Counted from the stretch's first letter, positions 34,017 through 43,286 are shown. The stretch: DNA of 64,000 bases from Chitinophagales bacterium (GCA_013297745.1 JAAFIM010000001.1:100304-164303), one strand, 5' to 3'. The notes: generated from the sequence alone by a model not told the origin. Program-made: numbers and translations.

Positions 34017-34423
34017 TTATTGCGCAATTGCAAAAAATCATCATAATTTCGCACATAATCAGCAGCATTATATTCCGTAGAAGCCAATACCAACTGAATA
34101 GCCGTATGCGAATACTGCATCGTGTGCCAGCACAAACGGGGCAAATACAAACCCTGAGTGGGTTGGTCTAATACAAAAGTTTCTTTGTCGCCGTTGGGCA
34201 TTTCTGTATAAACTACAATTTTACCCGTAAGCGCGACCAAAACCATTTCAGTATCGTGATGCGCGTGAAAACCACGGGTTACACTTTGTGGGGTAAAATA
34301 TGTCCAAAATGTCCGCTTTACATCAAAAGGGATATGTTTTTGATTTTCGGCGATACTGATGAAACCTATAGTACTTTCGCCTATAGCGGGAAAGTTAAGT
34401 ATGTAGGGCGAGGTTTTATTCAT
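34013..34423 (-). CDS. dTDP-sugar isomerase (FdtA/WxcM type)
   Basis: 136 residues, a single cupin barrel. FTPQSVTRGFHAHHDTEM supplies the histidine pair of the 3,4-ketoisomerases acting on dTDP-4-keto-6-deoxyglucose, and LPRLCWHTMQYS follows. These enzymes feed amino-sugar branches of surface polysaccharides. It starts 11 bases after the stop of the GT-C gene upstream, consistent with co-transcription and a polysaccharide-linked role. Confidence 0.85.
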   Translation of the reverse strand: MNKTSPYILNFPAIGESTIGFISIAENQKHIPFDVKRTFWTYFTPQSVTRGFHAHHDTEMVLVALTGKIVVYTEMPNGDKETFVLDQPTQGLYLPRLCWHTMQYSHTAIQLVLASTEYNAADYVRNYDDFLQLRNK

Positions 34424-34433
34424 AAAAAATTGC

Positions 34434-36146
34434 TTATTTTAACTCAAAAATAATCGCGAAATAAGTGCGTTGCCCAGGTATTTGTACGGGCTGATAAGTA
34501 GCTGCTTGAGCATCGTTTAGCACATATTTTACATCTGGCCTACCCAATAAATCCACATAACCTACGGGTTTGTACAAAGGGGGAATAACTGTAGAAAGTA
34601 AGTTATTCAACCAAGCAAAATTAGCTTTAGGATTGGCCAAAATGGAAATATCGTGGTTGAAAAACACAATAAAACGCGGCTTTTTCTCTGTAATATCTTT
34701 TTCAAACTCTTGTTGCCAACTTTTGATATTGAGCATCGTACTGTCTTGCATCAAATAAGAAAAATAAGCGTGGCGAGTAGCCGATTTTAGCCCCGTATAA
34801 ATCAACAGTTGCGGTTCAGAACCTATCAACAGCATTTGGTCGTTGGGTTTGGATTTGGCTTTCACATATTTGCCGATTTCGTAAGCCTCATTGAACGGAT
34901 TGCCGCCGTAAGTGCCAGACACCACTTTCGGAATGTCTTTTTTGGCGGTAAAATAGTATTTATTAAGCGTAGTGATATTGATAACCAACAACAAAGCAGG
35001 CGCAGCAATTACCGCCCAACCTACAGATTGATTTTTGTGGCTTAACGCAAAAAGTGAGTAAAAAGCTGCCCCAAAACACAAAGCCAAAGCGGGAACTAAC
35101 ATCAACCAATAATGTCCGTAAAAACTCAAACTTGGGGTTATGGTCATAAAAGAGAAAAAGGCAATTAGCAATAAGCCAATTTTTTTGTACCAACTATTTT
35201 TTTCCCCTTTTATCAAAAAGTTCATTATCAACCCAGCGCCAGCAATTAGCCAAAAATATAGATAATTTTTAGTAGCGGCTTTAAACGCGAACATAAAATA
35301 ATCTTTGCCCCCCAACTGCCCATTTTCGCCAGTCCAAGGGATACGGGTTGCATATTGTCCAGAGAAAGTTACCGACCAATAAAACATTTCTGATAAAGCC
35401 CCCATTAGCCACATTATCAAACACAAAAGCCCGAAAGTGCCAAAAACACCAGCCGAATAGATTAAGCCTTTGACGATGATATTTTTAAACCGATTTTCGC
35501 CATCTCCTTCTATCTGTGTTTTTTGCGCGTAGTACAGCACCGTAGCCAAACCGCCCAAGATGATAAAAAATACCCCATTGGGTTTGGTGAGCATAGACAA
35601 ACACATAAAAACGCCCGATGTGAGCAATAAACCCCAGCGATTTTGTATAAGCCCTTTTTGTAAAAAGAATAAGCCACCTGTAGCCCAAAAAACAACTATA
35701 TGTTCAGACTGCCGCGTAAAACCTGATATTTCGGGTGCTAATCCCAATAGCAAAGCAGCAGCAGCCACAGCAAAAGCGGTAGGTTTGTGTTCGTCAAACC
35801 AAGATTTGGCAAAATGGTATAAAAATAAAAAGCTGCCTATATTCAATAAAGTAATCCCTACAGCCAAACCTTTGAAACTGCCAAAAATAGCGATTAAAAG
35901 CCCATACATATAGAAAATACCGGGCAAACGCGATTCATAAAAATCCAAATAAGGCGTTTTCCCCTCCATAGCCAACTGCCCATAATACGCATAAATACCC
36001 TCGTCCCTTTCCATAGGCACTTCAAAAAAATGCGAACGGATATAATAGTAAAAAATAGCAATCAAGCCCAATACTATAGGCTCAAAATAAGGAATAGAAA
36101 AATCTACTTGGCGCGCAGATATGTTTTGTTCTGCCTGTGTTTTCAT
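34434..36146 (-). CDS. GT-C (family 39-like) membrane glycosyltransferase
   Basis: 570 residues with about eleven helices. The first periplasmic loop has the family signature PMERDEGIYAYYGQLAM with the catalytic-type Asp next to Glu, followed by TPYLDFYESRLPGIFYMYG. This layout fits PMT/ArnT-like transferases using polyprenyl-phosphate sugars. The last 140 residues are a soluble periplasmic part. Probably expressed with the sugar isomerase downstream. Confidence 0.78.
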   Translation of the reverse strand: MKTQAEQNISARQVDFSIPYFEPIVLGLIAIFYYYIRSHFFEVPMERDEGIYAYYGQLAMEGKTPYLDFYESRLPGIFYMYGLLIAIFGSFKGLAVGITLLNIGSFLFLYHFAKSWFDEHKPTAFAVAAAALLLGLAPEISGFTRQSEHIVVFWATGGLFFLQKGLIQNRWGLLLTSGVFMCLSMLTKPNGVFFIILGGLATVLYYAQKTQIEGDGENRFKNIIVKGLIYSAGVFGTFGLLCLIMWLMGALSEMFYWSVTFSGQYATRIPWTGENGQLGGKDYFMFAFKAATKNYLYFWLIAGAGLIMNFLIKGEKNSWYKKIGLLLIAFFSFMTITPSLSFYGHYWLMLVPALALCFGAAFYSLFALSHKNQSVGWAVIAAPALLLVINITTLNKYYFTAKKDIPKVVSGTYGGNPFNEAYEIGKYVKAKSKPNDQMLLIGSEPQLLIYTGLKSATRHAYFSYLMQDSTMLNIKSWQQEFEKDITEKKPRFIVFFNHDISILANPKANFAWLNNLLSTVIPPLYKPVGYVDLLGRPDVKYVLNDAQAATYQPVQIPGQRTYFAIIFELK

Positions 36147-36189
36147 ATAAATTTATTAGAGGAATGCAATCAAAAAAAATTACAAAGTA

Positions 36190-36588
36190 CTAAATTGTCC
36201 AGTCTTCTATTCGTATGCCACTAATACGGGATAAATGCTTGTGATTGTTGGTAACCATAATTAGACTATTAGCCAGCGCAGTAGCCCCAATCAACAAATC
36301 AAAATCGTCAATCATTGTACCCTGTTGTTTTAAGCGAGCTTTTTCAGATGCAAAAATATCCAAAGCGGTAAAAATAGGAATGATTTGTAATTGCAACTGA
36401 AAATTATTTAGCATTTGTCTATTTTTATCAATTTGAAGGCTATTTTCCACCCCAAATTTTAACTCTGCTAAAGTAATTTCAGAAATAAAGCAATTATGTA
36501 GCCCAACCTTGTTTATTTTATTTTGCAAATCAAATTTACCTTTCAAATAGTAAATACAAATGTTAGTATCCAAAAGATATTGATTCAT
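36190..36588 (-). CDS. vapC: PIN-domain toxin, VapC type
   Basis: 132 residues of the PIN ribonuclease fold. Catalytic acids visible are Asp in YLLDTNICIYYLKG, Glu in SEITLAELKFGV, Asp in MIDDFDLLIGATAL, and the final TNNHKHLSRI block. VapC toxins cut tRNA or other RNA. The ATG overlaps the stop of the antitoxin gene (ATGA), the standard coupling of type II modules. Confidence 0.92.
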   Translation of the reverse strand: MNQYLLDTNICIYYLKGKFDLQNKINKVGLHNCFISEITLAELKFGVENSLQIDKNRQMLNNFQLQLQIIPIFTALDIFASEKARLKQQGTMIDDFDLLIGATALANSLIMVTNNHKHLSRISGIRIEDWTI

Positions 36589-36860
36589 AACTCTTCTATT
36601 TTTCTATCCGTAAAACGCGCCATTCTAATCTCTGCGATAATCTCGTCAGCAGTTTTTTCGCTTTCAAAAGCACCAAAAAATGGGCTTATATCAGGATTAG
36701 TAGTTGATATATTATTTGCTATTAAATCAGGTTGGCGAATAGACATAGACAAGAAAGCGATAATATCTAATTTGTCGCCAGCGGTTAAATTATTAAGCAA
36801 AGAAAGATAAATTTCTACCAATTTGGATTTTGGCTGTAAATGGTTGGGAATTATTTGCAT
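36585..36860 (-). CDS. vapB: VapB-type antitoxin
   Basis: 91 residues, assigned by its position and by a tail that fits toxin-binding peptides (FESEKTADEIIAEIRMARFT). The first 55 residues (KLVEIYLSLLNNLTAGDKLDIIAFLS) are helical rather than an evident AbrB or ribbon-helix-helix DNA-binding fold. It probably neutralises the adjacent PIN toxin and may repress the operon. Confidence 0.75.
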   Translation of the reverse strand: MQIIPNHLQPKSKLVEIYLSLLNNLTAGDKLDIIAFLSMSIRQPDLIANNISTTNPDISPFFGAFESEKTADEIIAEIRMARFTDRKIEEL

Positions 36861-36897
36861 ACTTTAAAAATTTATTAAAGAGAAAAAATTTAAAATC

Positions 36898-37713
36898 TTA
36901 CTTCACTTTTTTGTGAGTGGCTTGTAGTATATCAAACTTATTACTTTCGTTTTTATAATGCACAAAAGCGACAATTTCGCATTTATTGGCTTGCCAAGCG
37001 GCAGGCAAGGAATAGGAAAAAGTTTGCGTTTGGGTTTCAAAAACAGCGTTTCCATCGTGGATTTGTAGCCCTTGATAGTCAGTGATTATATCCCGCAGCA
37101 CGTGCTTGTGGGTGTAAAAAGTATCCACGCCACCCAAATCCAATTGAGCCGACACCATACCAGATTCGGTAAGTAAGACGGTTAAACCCAGCTTTTCGTT
37201 TATATTTTCGTTTATATTTTTATCAATTTCTATGCTGATATTGAGTTGGCGAGAAGCCGTATCAAACACGTGCGTAATATCCAAATCTACCAAAGGCTCA
37301 CGGCACAATTCACCCGCAATATAACCCGACCAACTGCTCACACCAAGCGGGCGTTGAGTTTCTGCGCTAAACAACTTGCGGTTGATAGTAGCGGCTGGAT
37401 AAGAGGTTACAGGTCCCAAAAGATTGTCTAAACTTGTGCCTTTTGTTGTGGTAAAATCCTCCACACTAAACGAATAAGGCACAGAAAAATAACCAGAGTG
37501 AATACCCACAGCTATAATTTTGTCCTCGCCGTATTGTTCGATTAACTGCTCAATTTTTTGGCTACCTATAGGACAATTTACACAGCGTACTCCCGTAAAT
37601 TCTTCTATAATTACGCGTCTTTCTGTTTGACATTCGCCAATAACAGGGGGAATTTCTTTGCAAGCTGAAGCCAATACAACAGCAGATAAAGCGAGTAACG
37701 AGCTAATTTTCAT
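36898..37713 (-). CDS. Omp28-related lipoprotein with thioredoxin-like domain
   Basis: 271 residues. Lipobox ASAC near residue 18. A thioredoxin-like part follows with the motif EEFTGVRCVNCPIGSQ (CxxC) near residue 39-55 and a cis-Pro-like TSYPAATINR, then a beta-rich C-terminal half. Omp28-type proteins are periplasmic or surface lipoproteins; redox activity is plausible from the CxxC but not proven. Promoter box TAttTTTG at 37764-37757. Confidence 0.83.
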   Translation of the reverse strand: MKISSLLALSAVVLASACKEIPPVIGECQTERRVIIEEFTGVRCVNCPIGSQKIEQLIEQYGEDKIIAVGIHSGYFSVPYSFSVEDFTTTKGTSLDNLLGPVTSYPAATINRKLFSAETQRPLGVSSWSGYIAGELCREPLVDLDITHVFDTASRQLNISIEIDKNINENINEKLGLTVLLTESGMVSAQLDLGGVDTFYTHKHVLRDIITDYQGLQIHDGNAVFETQTQTFSYSLPAAWQANKCEIVAFVHYKNESNKFDILQATHKKVK

Positions 37714-37756
37714 AGTTATTGATTTGGTTATAAATGGTTGTTGGATAAGAATGGCG

Positions 37757-37764
37757 CAAAAATA
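37757..37764 (-). promoter_or_regulatory. -7 box of the Omp28-like gene
   Basis: Minus-strand TATTTTTG, about 45 bases before the ATG. Confidence 0.5.
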
Positions 37765-37789
37765 ATCATTTTTTGATAAAAAAACTTTT

Positions 37790-38767
37790 TTAATGCGAAC
37801 AAGTGTGGTTGTGGCTGTGGAAAACGATTTCTATATTGCTTTTTTGTACGTGGTGATGTTCTAACAAATGCTTTATTTTGTGTTGAATATCAGCTACTTG
37901 CGATATGGTTAAGCCATCTTTAAAAGATAATTTTAAAGCCGCCATATTTTCCGAACTACTCAAAGCCCAAACCTGCAATTCCAACACTTTTTCCACTCCA
38001 GCCACGTGCAAAACTGCGTGTTTTAATTTTTCCCAATCTACAGCATCGGGAACAGCAGCATTGATTAAACGCCAACTTTGTGCCAATAAAGACCAAGTGG
38101 AACGCACCAACAGCAACACTACAGCCAAACTTACCGCAGCATCCAGCCATTGCCAACTCGTCAGCCAGATTAAAACTCCAGAAACCAAAACCCCCAAAGA
38201 AACCAGCGCATCGGCTACCATATGCAGATAAGCCCCGCGCATATTGGCATCTTCTTTGCTACCCGACATTAGCAAAAACGCCGTCGCCGAGTTGATAATT
38301 ATCCCCAAACCAGCCACAGCAGCCGTTTCCAACCCAAAAACTTCGCTATTGAGCAACCAAAAACGGGCAATACTCTGATAAGCTAAAAAAATTAACGCCA
38401 CAGCCAACAAGACACTATTGAAAAATGCGGCTAAAATGGTTGTTTTTTTCAACCCAAAATTATAACGGGAATTAGCGGGAATTTTTGCCAATCTGAACGC
38501 CAACAAAGCCAATAATAAACTCGCCGCATCGGATAAATTGTGGCTTGCATCTGCCCACAAAGCTACAGAATTATAAAAATATCCAGCCGCCGCTTCCACC
38601 CCCACAAAGATAAAATTTAGCAACGCCGCTATAATTAAACTCCAGCTAATAGCTTGAATATCAAAATGATGCGTATGCCCGTGTGAGTGGTCGTGATGTG
38701 CGTGGTCGTGGTGATTATGCGAATGGTTATGTTCGTGCGAATGGTCGTGATGATGGGAATGAGCCAT
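37790..38767 (-). CDS. CDF-family zinc/divalent-cation exporter
   Basis: 325 residues. A very His-rich cytoplasmic start (about 17 His in 34 residues) is followed by six helices with the two metal-site motifs WADASHNLSD and HMVADALVS (HxxxD), and a cytoplasmic C-terminal domain. CDF proteins exchange cytoplasmic Zn2+ (or Fe2+, Co2+, Cd2+) for protons. The His/Asp site points to zinc. It begins 3 bases after meaB and is probably translated with it. Confidence 0.93.
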   Translation of the reverse strand: MAHSHHHDHSHEHNHSHNHHDHAHHDHSHGHTHHFDIQAISWSLIIAALLNFIFVGVEAAAGYFYNSVALWADASHNLSDAASLLLALLAFRLAKIPANSRYNFGLKKTTILAAFFNSVLLAVALIFLAYQSIARFWLLNSEVFGLETAAVAGLGIIINSATAFLLMSGSKEDANMRGAYLHMVADALVSLGVLVSGVLIWLTSWQWLDAAVSLAVVLLLVRSTWSLLAQSWRLINAAVPDAVDWEKLKHAVLHVAGVEKVLELQVWALSSSENMAALKLSFKDGLTISQVADIQHKIKHLLEHHHVQKSNIEIVFHSHNHTCSH

Positions 38768-38770
38768 ATT

Positions 38771-39796
38771 TTATTTGGATAAAAATTGGTTTAATAATAA
38801 TTCTGCTGCATAAAACGGGGAAACTTCGCCACTTTCTACCTTTTGTTCTAAATTGATTAAATTATTATAAACGGCAGTATTTTGATAAAAAGCAGCTTGC
38901 AGTTTTTGTTGTATGCTTTGATGCAACCAATAACGCGACTGCTGCGCTCTTTGTTGGGCAAAAAAGCCGCTTTGTTGGGTTTGAGATTGATATTTTTGTA
39001 AAATTTGATGAATTTCTGACAATCCTTTTTTTTCTATAGCTGAAGCCAAAACCGCTTGCGCTGTCCAACCGCTCGCTTTGGCTGGGAATAAATGTAGTCC
39101 GTTGGCTGCTTGTCGTTGTGCTAATTTTGCCGATAAAATCGCTTCTCCGTCCGCTTTGTTGATAACCACTAAATCCGCCATTTCCATAACCCCGCGTTTT
39201 ATCCCTTGCAAATCGTCGCCAGCATTGGGCAACAACAACAGCATAAAAAAATCCACCATTGATTGCACCATCGTTTCGGATTGCCCCACGCCTACAGTTT
39301 CTACCAAAATCAGCTCAAAACCTGCCGCTTCGCATAAAATTATCGTTTCGCGCGTTTTTTGGGCTACACCACCTAAGGTTTTACCCGCTGGACTTGGGCG
39401 TATAAACACTTGATTTTCAACAGATAACAACTGCATACGGGTTTTGTCCCCCAAAATAGAGCCGCCGCTCACTTGACTGCTAGGGTCTATAGCCAACACA
39501 GCCAATTTTTGCCTTTTTTGGATAATTTCCAACCCAAAATTTTCTATAAAAGTACTTTTTCCCACTCCAGGACTTCCCGTAATCCCCACCCGCAAAGAAC
39601 GCCCCGAATGTGGCAAACAACGCTCTATAATTTGTTGCGCAATTTGCTGATGTTTTTCTAAATGGCTCTCTATCAACGTAATAGCTTGGCTCAAAATGCT
39701 TCTATCACCGCTCAAAATACCTTTAACATAGTCTTCTACCGTATATTGAGGGCGACGAAAACGCTGCGCCAAAGCATCCAAATTAAAATTATTCAT
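38771..39796 (-). CDS. meaB: Methylmalonyl-CoA mutase-associated GTPase MeaB
   Basis: 341 residues of the G3E family. Walker A is GITGSPGVGKST near 72; Walker-B-like and switch elements are LAIDPSSQVSGGSILGDKTRM and ETVGVGQSE; NKAD gives the base-specificity motif. MeaB guards and repairs the B12-dependent mutase. The mutase genes are not in this window; instead the gene is joined to a metal exporter. Confidence 0.93.
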   Translation of the reverse strand: MNNFNLDALAQRFRRPQYTVEDYVKGILSGDRSILSQAITLIESHLEKHQQIAQQIIERCLPHSGRSLRVGITGSPGVGKSTFIENFGLEIIQKRQKLAVLAIDPSSQVSGGSILGDKTRMQLLSVENQVFIRPSPAGKTLGGVAQKTRETIILCEAAGFELILVETVGVGQSETMVQSMVDFFMLLLLPNAGDDLQGIKRGVMEMADLVVINKADGEAILSAKLAQRQAANGLHLFPAKASGWTAQAVLASAIEKKGLSEIHQILQKYQSQTQQSGFFAQQRAQQSRYWLHQSIQQKLQAAFYQNTAVYNNLINLEQKVESGEVSPFYAAELLLNQFLSK

Positions 39797-39905
39797 AAAA
39801 ATTTGTTAAGAAATTCAATTTTTTTCAAAAATATATACAGTTGGCACAAGTTTTGCATCTATAGGGTTATCAAAACAAAATTTAAGTTAGAAATACACCC
39901 CAATT

Positions 39906-40367
39906 ATGAAAACATTAAAATTTATAATTTGCGCTTTATTGGTCTGTGTGGTTTGCAGCAGCCAAGCGCAAGTGAGCCAAACTATATCCAACGCTTACAC
40001 TATAGAAGCAGAAATCAACCAACTTTTTTTAGATTTAGAAACTAATGCAACTATAGAAATTCGCAAAACAGCCGCATCCAGAGTTTCAATCGAAACAACT
40101 ATTAAAGCTAATGTACCTAACGATAAAATGTTGTCTTTTTTGATAGAACAAGGCCGTTATACAAACGAAACTACAACCGACAAGGGCAAAGGTACATTAA
40201 AAATTGCTAATAAAAAAAATAAAACTACGCTAATGGTAAAAGGGAAAGAATGTACAGAAGAATTTGTATATATCATTTATGTTCCCAACCAAATCCAATT
40301 TGTAAAAAACACAAATGGCGATAATATATTTGGCAATAATACAGCCGTTAGCCTCCACAAAGAATAA
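39906..40367 (+). CDS. Small secreted protein of unknown function
   Basis: 153 residues with a signal peptide (MKTLKFIICALLVCVVCSSQAQ). The mature part is beta-rich and alternates (ATIEIRKTAASRVSIETTI). The style resembles the beta-helix of DUF4097-like adhesins, but the similarity is weak. The C-terminus may be shortened compared with such proteins. No operon partner. Confidence 0.55.
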   Translation: MKTLKFIICALLVCVVCSSQAQVSQTISNAYTIEAEINQLFLDLETNATIEIRKTAASRVSIETTIKANVPNDKMLSFLIEQGRYTNETTTDKGKGTLKIANKKNKTTLMVKGKECTEEFVYIIYVPNQIQFVKNTNGDNIFGNNTAVSLHKE

Positions 40368-40419
40368 AATTTCTAGTCATAATGATAATGATTTTTTAGG
40401 TGAAAATGGGTTTAAAAGT

Positions 40420-40521
40420 GAATAGCCCCGTCCAACTGCACAGTTCGGCGGGGTTTTTTTATTTCCAATTTTTCAATAAAAAAACGCCCTTTCCGATTAT
40501 GGAAGAGAGCGTTTTTTTATT
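40420..40521. terminator. Two terminators in tandem
   Basis: The first (about 40423-40459) has CCCCG / CGGGG arms and a T run for the plus-strand gene. The second (40478-40519) has AAAAACGCCCTTTCC / GGAAGAGAGCGTTTTT and works in both directions, ending the SET-domain operon on the minus strand. Confidence 0.75.
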
Positions 40522-40533
40522 TGTAATTTTGAA

Positions 40534-41052
40534 TTATAGAAACAAATCAGGGCGTTTTTTCTGGAAATACTCGCGGATAAAGTCGGGTAGTTGGTTGTGT
40601 TTGATATAATCTATCAATTGATTTTCGGGAATAAAATCAGCATTTCTCACCTCTTTTCTACAATTTTCAGCCCCACAACGGCATTCCATAAGCCAATTTT
40701 TGGACGTAAAACTTGGTAGTACGGTAGTAGAGTAATCAAAGGCAATTTCTTCACCAACTTCTATGTCTCGCCTTGCTATGAGTTGATTTTTACCTATAAT
40801 TGCGCAACAAGGATTACAAGTATGGTTAATAGCAATAAATAATGGCTCAAGTAACAAATAGCTATTTTTAGTCATTTGGAAAGGCATATCTATATGCACT
40901 TGTTTTGTTAGCACCAATAGCAAGCATTTGAACCAATCCACTTCTTTACCTTCCATAAAACAGACAGTTTCGCCTTTTTTGATAGGAATAATAGCAAAAA
41001 CACCATTTCCTTGTATAGGGGAAGTTCTTACTTCTATCTTGGTTATTCCCAT
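40534..41052 (-). CDS. SET-domain protein (putative lysine methyltransferase)
   Basis: 172 residues from the ATG at 41052 (MGITKIEVRTSPIQGNGVFA); the longer frame to 41145 only re-reads the upstream cyclophilin gene. SET motifs are in order: GNGVFA near 16-21, INHTCNPCC (NHSxxPN equivalent), EIAFDYS, and a post-SET CRCGAENC zinc motif (CxCx4C). SET enzymes transfer methyl from S-adenosylmethionine to lysine. Bacterial examples are sparse and mostly uncharacterised. It lies 4 bases after the cyclophilin stop, so it is the third gene of the pyk operon. Confidence 0.85.
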   Translation of the reverse strand: MGITKIEVRTSPIQGNGVFAIIPIKKGETVCFMEGKEVDWFKCLLLVLTKQVHIDMPFQMTKNSYLLLEPLFIAINHTCNPCCAIIGKNQLIARRDIEVGEEIAFDYSTTVLPSFTSKNWLMECRCGAENCRKEVRNADFIPENQLIDYIKHNQLPDFIREYFQKKRPDLFL

Positions 41053-41056
41053 AGTA

Positions 41057-41731
41057 TTATTTGCGGATTTTAGTGCTGATGATTTTAATCGGTTCATTGG
41101 GTTGTCCTGCGCCATTAGTTGGCACAACCGCGATTTTATCCACAACGTCCATCCCGTCTATTACTTTGCCAAAAACGGTATATTCTCTATCCAAATGTGG
41201 CGTGCCGCCTTGTTCTTTGTAGGCTTTTTCCTGTTCGGCTGTGTAAGTATAACCTTTGTAACGCGCCAATTGGTCAAATAACTGCGGTTGTATATTTTGG
41301 GCTTGCACGATATAAAATTGAGTGGCGGAAGATGCGCGGGTTGGATTGACTTGGTCGCCCATACGCGCTGCACAAAGTGCGCCTCTGTAGTGGAATAGTG
41401 TGCTATCAAATTCAGCAGCTATAGTGGAATTATCCAACTCTTCGCCCTCGTAAGTTGCGCCAGCAGCGCGAGCGTTGGGGTCTCCGCCCTGTATCATAAA
41501 ATCTTTGATAATTCTATGAAAATTAATATCGTGGTAAAAGCCATTTTTGACCAATTTTAAAAAATTATCGCGGTGGCGGGGCGTTTTGTGTGAAAGTTGG
41601 ACGCTGATAGTACCCAAACTCGTTTCTATTTCTACTATAGGCGAGTATTGGGGAGAAGAGGGATTATTCATTGCTGAACGACAGGCTGTAAAAGCGGTTA
41701 AAATTATAAAAAAATAAAGATATTTGAACAT
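41057..41731 (-). CDS. Cyclophilin-type peptidyl-prolyl isomerase, lipoprotein
   Basis: 224 residues. Lipobox FTAC near 17, then a cyclophilin domain: FHRIIKDFMIQGGDP holds the catalytic Arg/Phe/Gln motif, and YTVFGKVIDGMDVVDKI is the C-terminal signature. An insertion rich in Glu/Lys (YTYTAEQEKAYKEQ) is typical of Bacteroidota members. It works on prolyl bonds of exported proteins in the periplasm. The ATG follows directly on the pyruvate kinase stop. Confidence 0.93.
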   Translation of the reverse strand: MFKYLYFFIILTAFTACRSAMNNPSSPQYSPIVEIETSLGTISVQLSHKTPRHRDNFLKLVKNGFYHDINFHRIIKDFMIQGGDPNARAAGATYEGEELDNSTIAAEFDSTLFHYRGALCAARMGDQVNPTRASSATQFYIVQAQNIQPQLFDQLARYKGYTYTAEQEKAYKEQGGTPHLDREYTVFGKVIDGMDVVDKIAVVPTNGAGQPNEPIKIISTKIRK

Positions 41732-43153
41732 TTAGACCACAGAAATTTTAAGCATATTGGTTTTTTTCCGCGCTTGGAGCGGCATACTGCCCGTGTTGAT
41801 GAGAATATCACCTATTTTTATCAAGCCTTTGGCTATCAAAATCTCCTGCAAATCTTTAAAAGTTTCGTCTGTAGTCGTGAATTTATCATAATAAAAACAG
41901 CGAATACCCCAAACCAAATTGAGCGTATTGAGCATATCAGCATCGGGCGAGAAAATAAATATCTCAGATTTGGGGCGATAAGAAGACACCACAAAACCCG
42001 TATAACCCGATTTGGTCATCCCTACAATGGCTTTAGCTTTGACTTCGCGCGCCAAACGGCAAGCTGTGAAACAAACCGCATCGGATAAAAAAGATTCGGA
42101 ATGGTCATCTGGTTTGAAATTGCGATAATAAATACTATCTTGGGTTTCAGCTTGTTGTACGATACGGCGCATCGCCTCTACTACTTTGGCTGGGTGGTCG
42201 CCCATAGCGGTTTCGTTGGACAACATCACCACATCAGCGCCATCTATAACCGCGTTGGCAACGTCCATAATCTCGGCTCTTGTAGGCGTAGGATTTTTTA
42301 TCATACTATCCATCATTTGAGTGGCTACAATAACGGGTTTTGCGCTGCGAATACATTTTTCAGTAATCATTTTTTGCAACATCGGCAAACGCTCCATCGG
42401 CATTTCTACCCCCAAATCGCCACGCGCTATCATCACGCCATCGGTAGCTTCTATAATGCTGTCAATATTGCGAATAGCTTCTGGTTTTTCTATTTTGGCG
42501 ATAATTTTGGCGGAGTGATTTTTGGCTAAAATACGCTTTCTCAACTCATCAATATCGTTGGCGTTGCGCACAAAAGAAAGTGCAATCCAATTGAAAGGCT
42601 GGGTGAGCATAAAATCCAAATCTGCTAAGTCTTTTTCTGTCAAACTTGGCAACGAAACTTGTGTGTCGGGTAAATTCACCCCTTTGCGCGAGGATAAAAA
42701 ATTGCCGAACAAAACCTCCAATTTTACGGTGTCTTTGCCGTTGGTTTCTTTCACCAAAAGTTCTACTTTGCCGTCATCAACCAGCACTTTTTCCCCCACT
42801 TTCACATCTTGCGCAAAAGTGTCATAACTCATATAAATTTTATCGGGCGTGCCTACGCATTTTTCGTTTATAAAGGTCAATACATCGCCTTTTTTGAGCG
42901 GAAAGCCATTATTTTCCAACTCGCCAATTCTTAATTTAGGACCTTGTAAGTCGCCCAAAATAGAAATGTTTGTTTTATACTTTTTGTTGATATGTTGTAC
43001 AAATTCCACCACCCGCAAATGGTCGGCTTGAGTACCGTGCGAAAAATTGAGCCGTACCGCATCTATACCCGAATGTATAAGTGCCAACAAATCGTTGTAG
43101 CTAGAAGAAGCGGGGCCTATAGTGGCGAGTATTTTTGTTTTTTGAAAATTCAT
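41732..43153 (-). CDS. pyk: Pyruvate kinase
   Basis: 473 residues, the normal length for bacterial type I/II pyruvate kinase. KTKILATIGPASS is the opening strand; the active-site stretch IIAKIEKPEAI and the MIARGDLGVE metal motif are clear; NLPDTQVSLPSLTEKD lies in domain B/A. It makes pyruvate and ATP from phosphoenolpyruvate. It heads a three-gene operon with cyclophilin and SET-domain genes. -7 box TAtcTTTG at 43199-43192. Confidence 0.96.
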   Translation of the reverse strand: MNFQKTKILATIGPASSSYNDLLALIHSGIDAVRLNFSHGTQADHLRVVEFVQHINKKYKTNISILGDLQGPKLRIGELENNGFPLKKGDVLTFINEKCVGTPDKIYMSYDTFAQDVKVGEKVLVDDGKVELLVKETNGKDTVKLEVLFGNFLSSRKGVNLPDTQVSLPSLTEKDLADLDFMLTQPFNWIALSFVRNANDIDELRKRILAKNHSAKIIAKIEKPEAIRNIDSIIEATDGVMIARGDLGVEMPMERLPMLQKMITEKCIRSAKPVIVATQMMDSMIKNPTPTRAEIMDVANAVIDGADVVMLSNETAMGDHPAKVVEAMRRIVQQAETQDSIYYRNFKPDDHSESFLSDAVCFTACRLAREVKAKAIVGMTKSGYTGFVVSSYRPKSEIFIFSPDADMLNTLNLVWGIRCFYYDKFTTTDETFKDLQEILIAKGLIKIGDILINTGSMPLQARKKTNMLKISVV

Positions 43154-43191
43154 TTTAGTTTATTAGCAATTTGAGGTGAGCAAATAGTGGC

Positions 43192-43199
43192 GCAAAGAT
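43192..43199 (-). promoter_or_regulatory. -7 box of pyk
   Basis: Minus-strand TATCTTTG, about 40 bases before the ATG. Confidence 0.6.
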
Positions 43200-43248
43200 A
43201 GATTTATTATTTATCAAAATGCTAATTTTGCAAAAAAATACAAAAGAT

Positions 43249-43286
43249 AAAAGCCCCCACTTGCACAAGTGAGGGCTTTTTTTTTA
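43249..43286 (-). terminator. Terminator of the DoxX-like gene
   Basis: Minus-strand stem AAGCCCTCACTTG / CAAGTGGGGGCTT with flanking runs. Confidence 0.8.

Noticed and set aside
41053-41145. N-terminal extension of the SET-domain protein
   Set aside because: It would re-read the 3' end of the cyclophilin gene in another frame; the ATG at 41052 fits the domain and the operon spacing.
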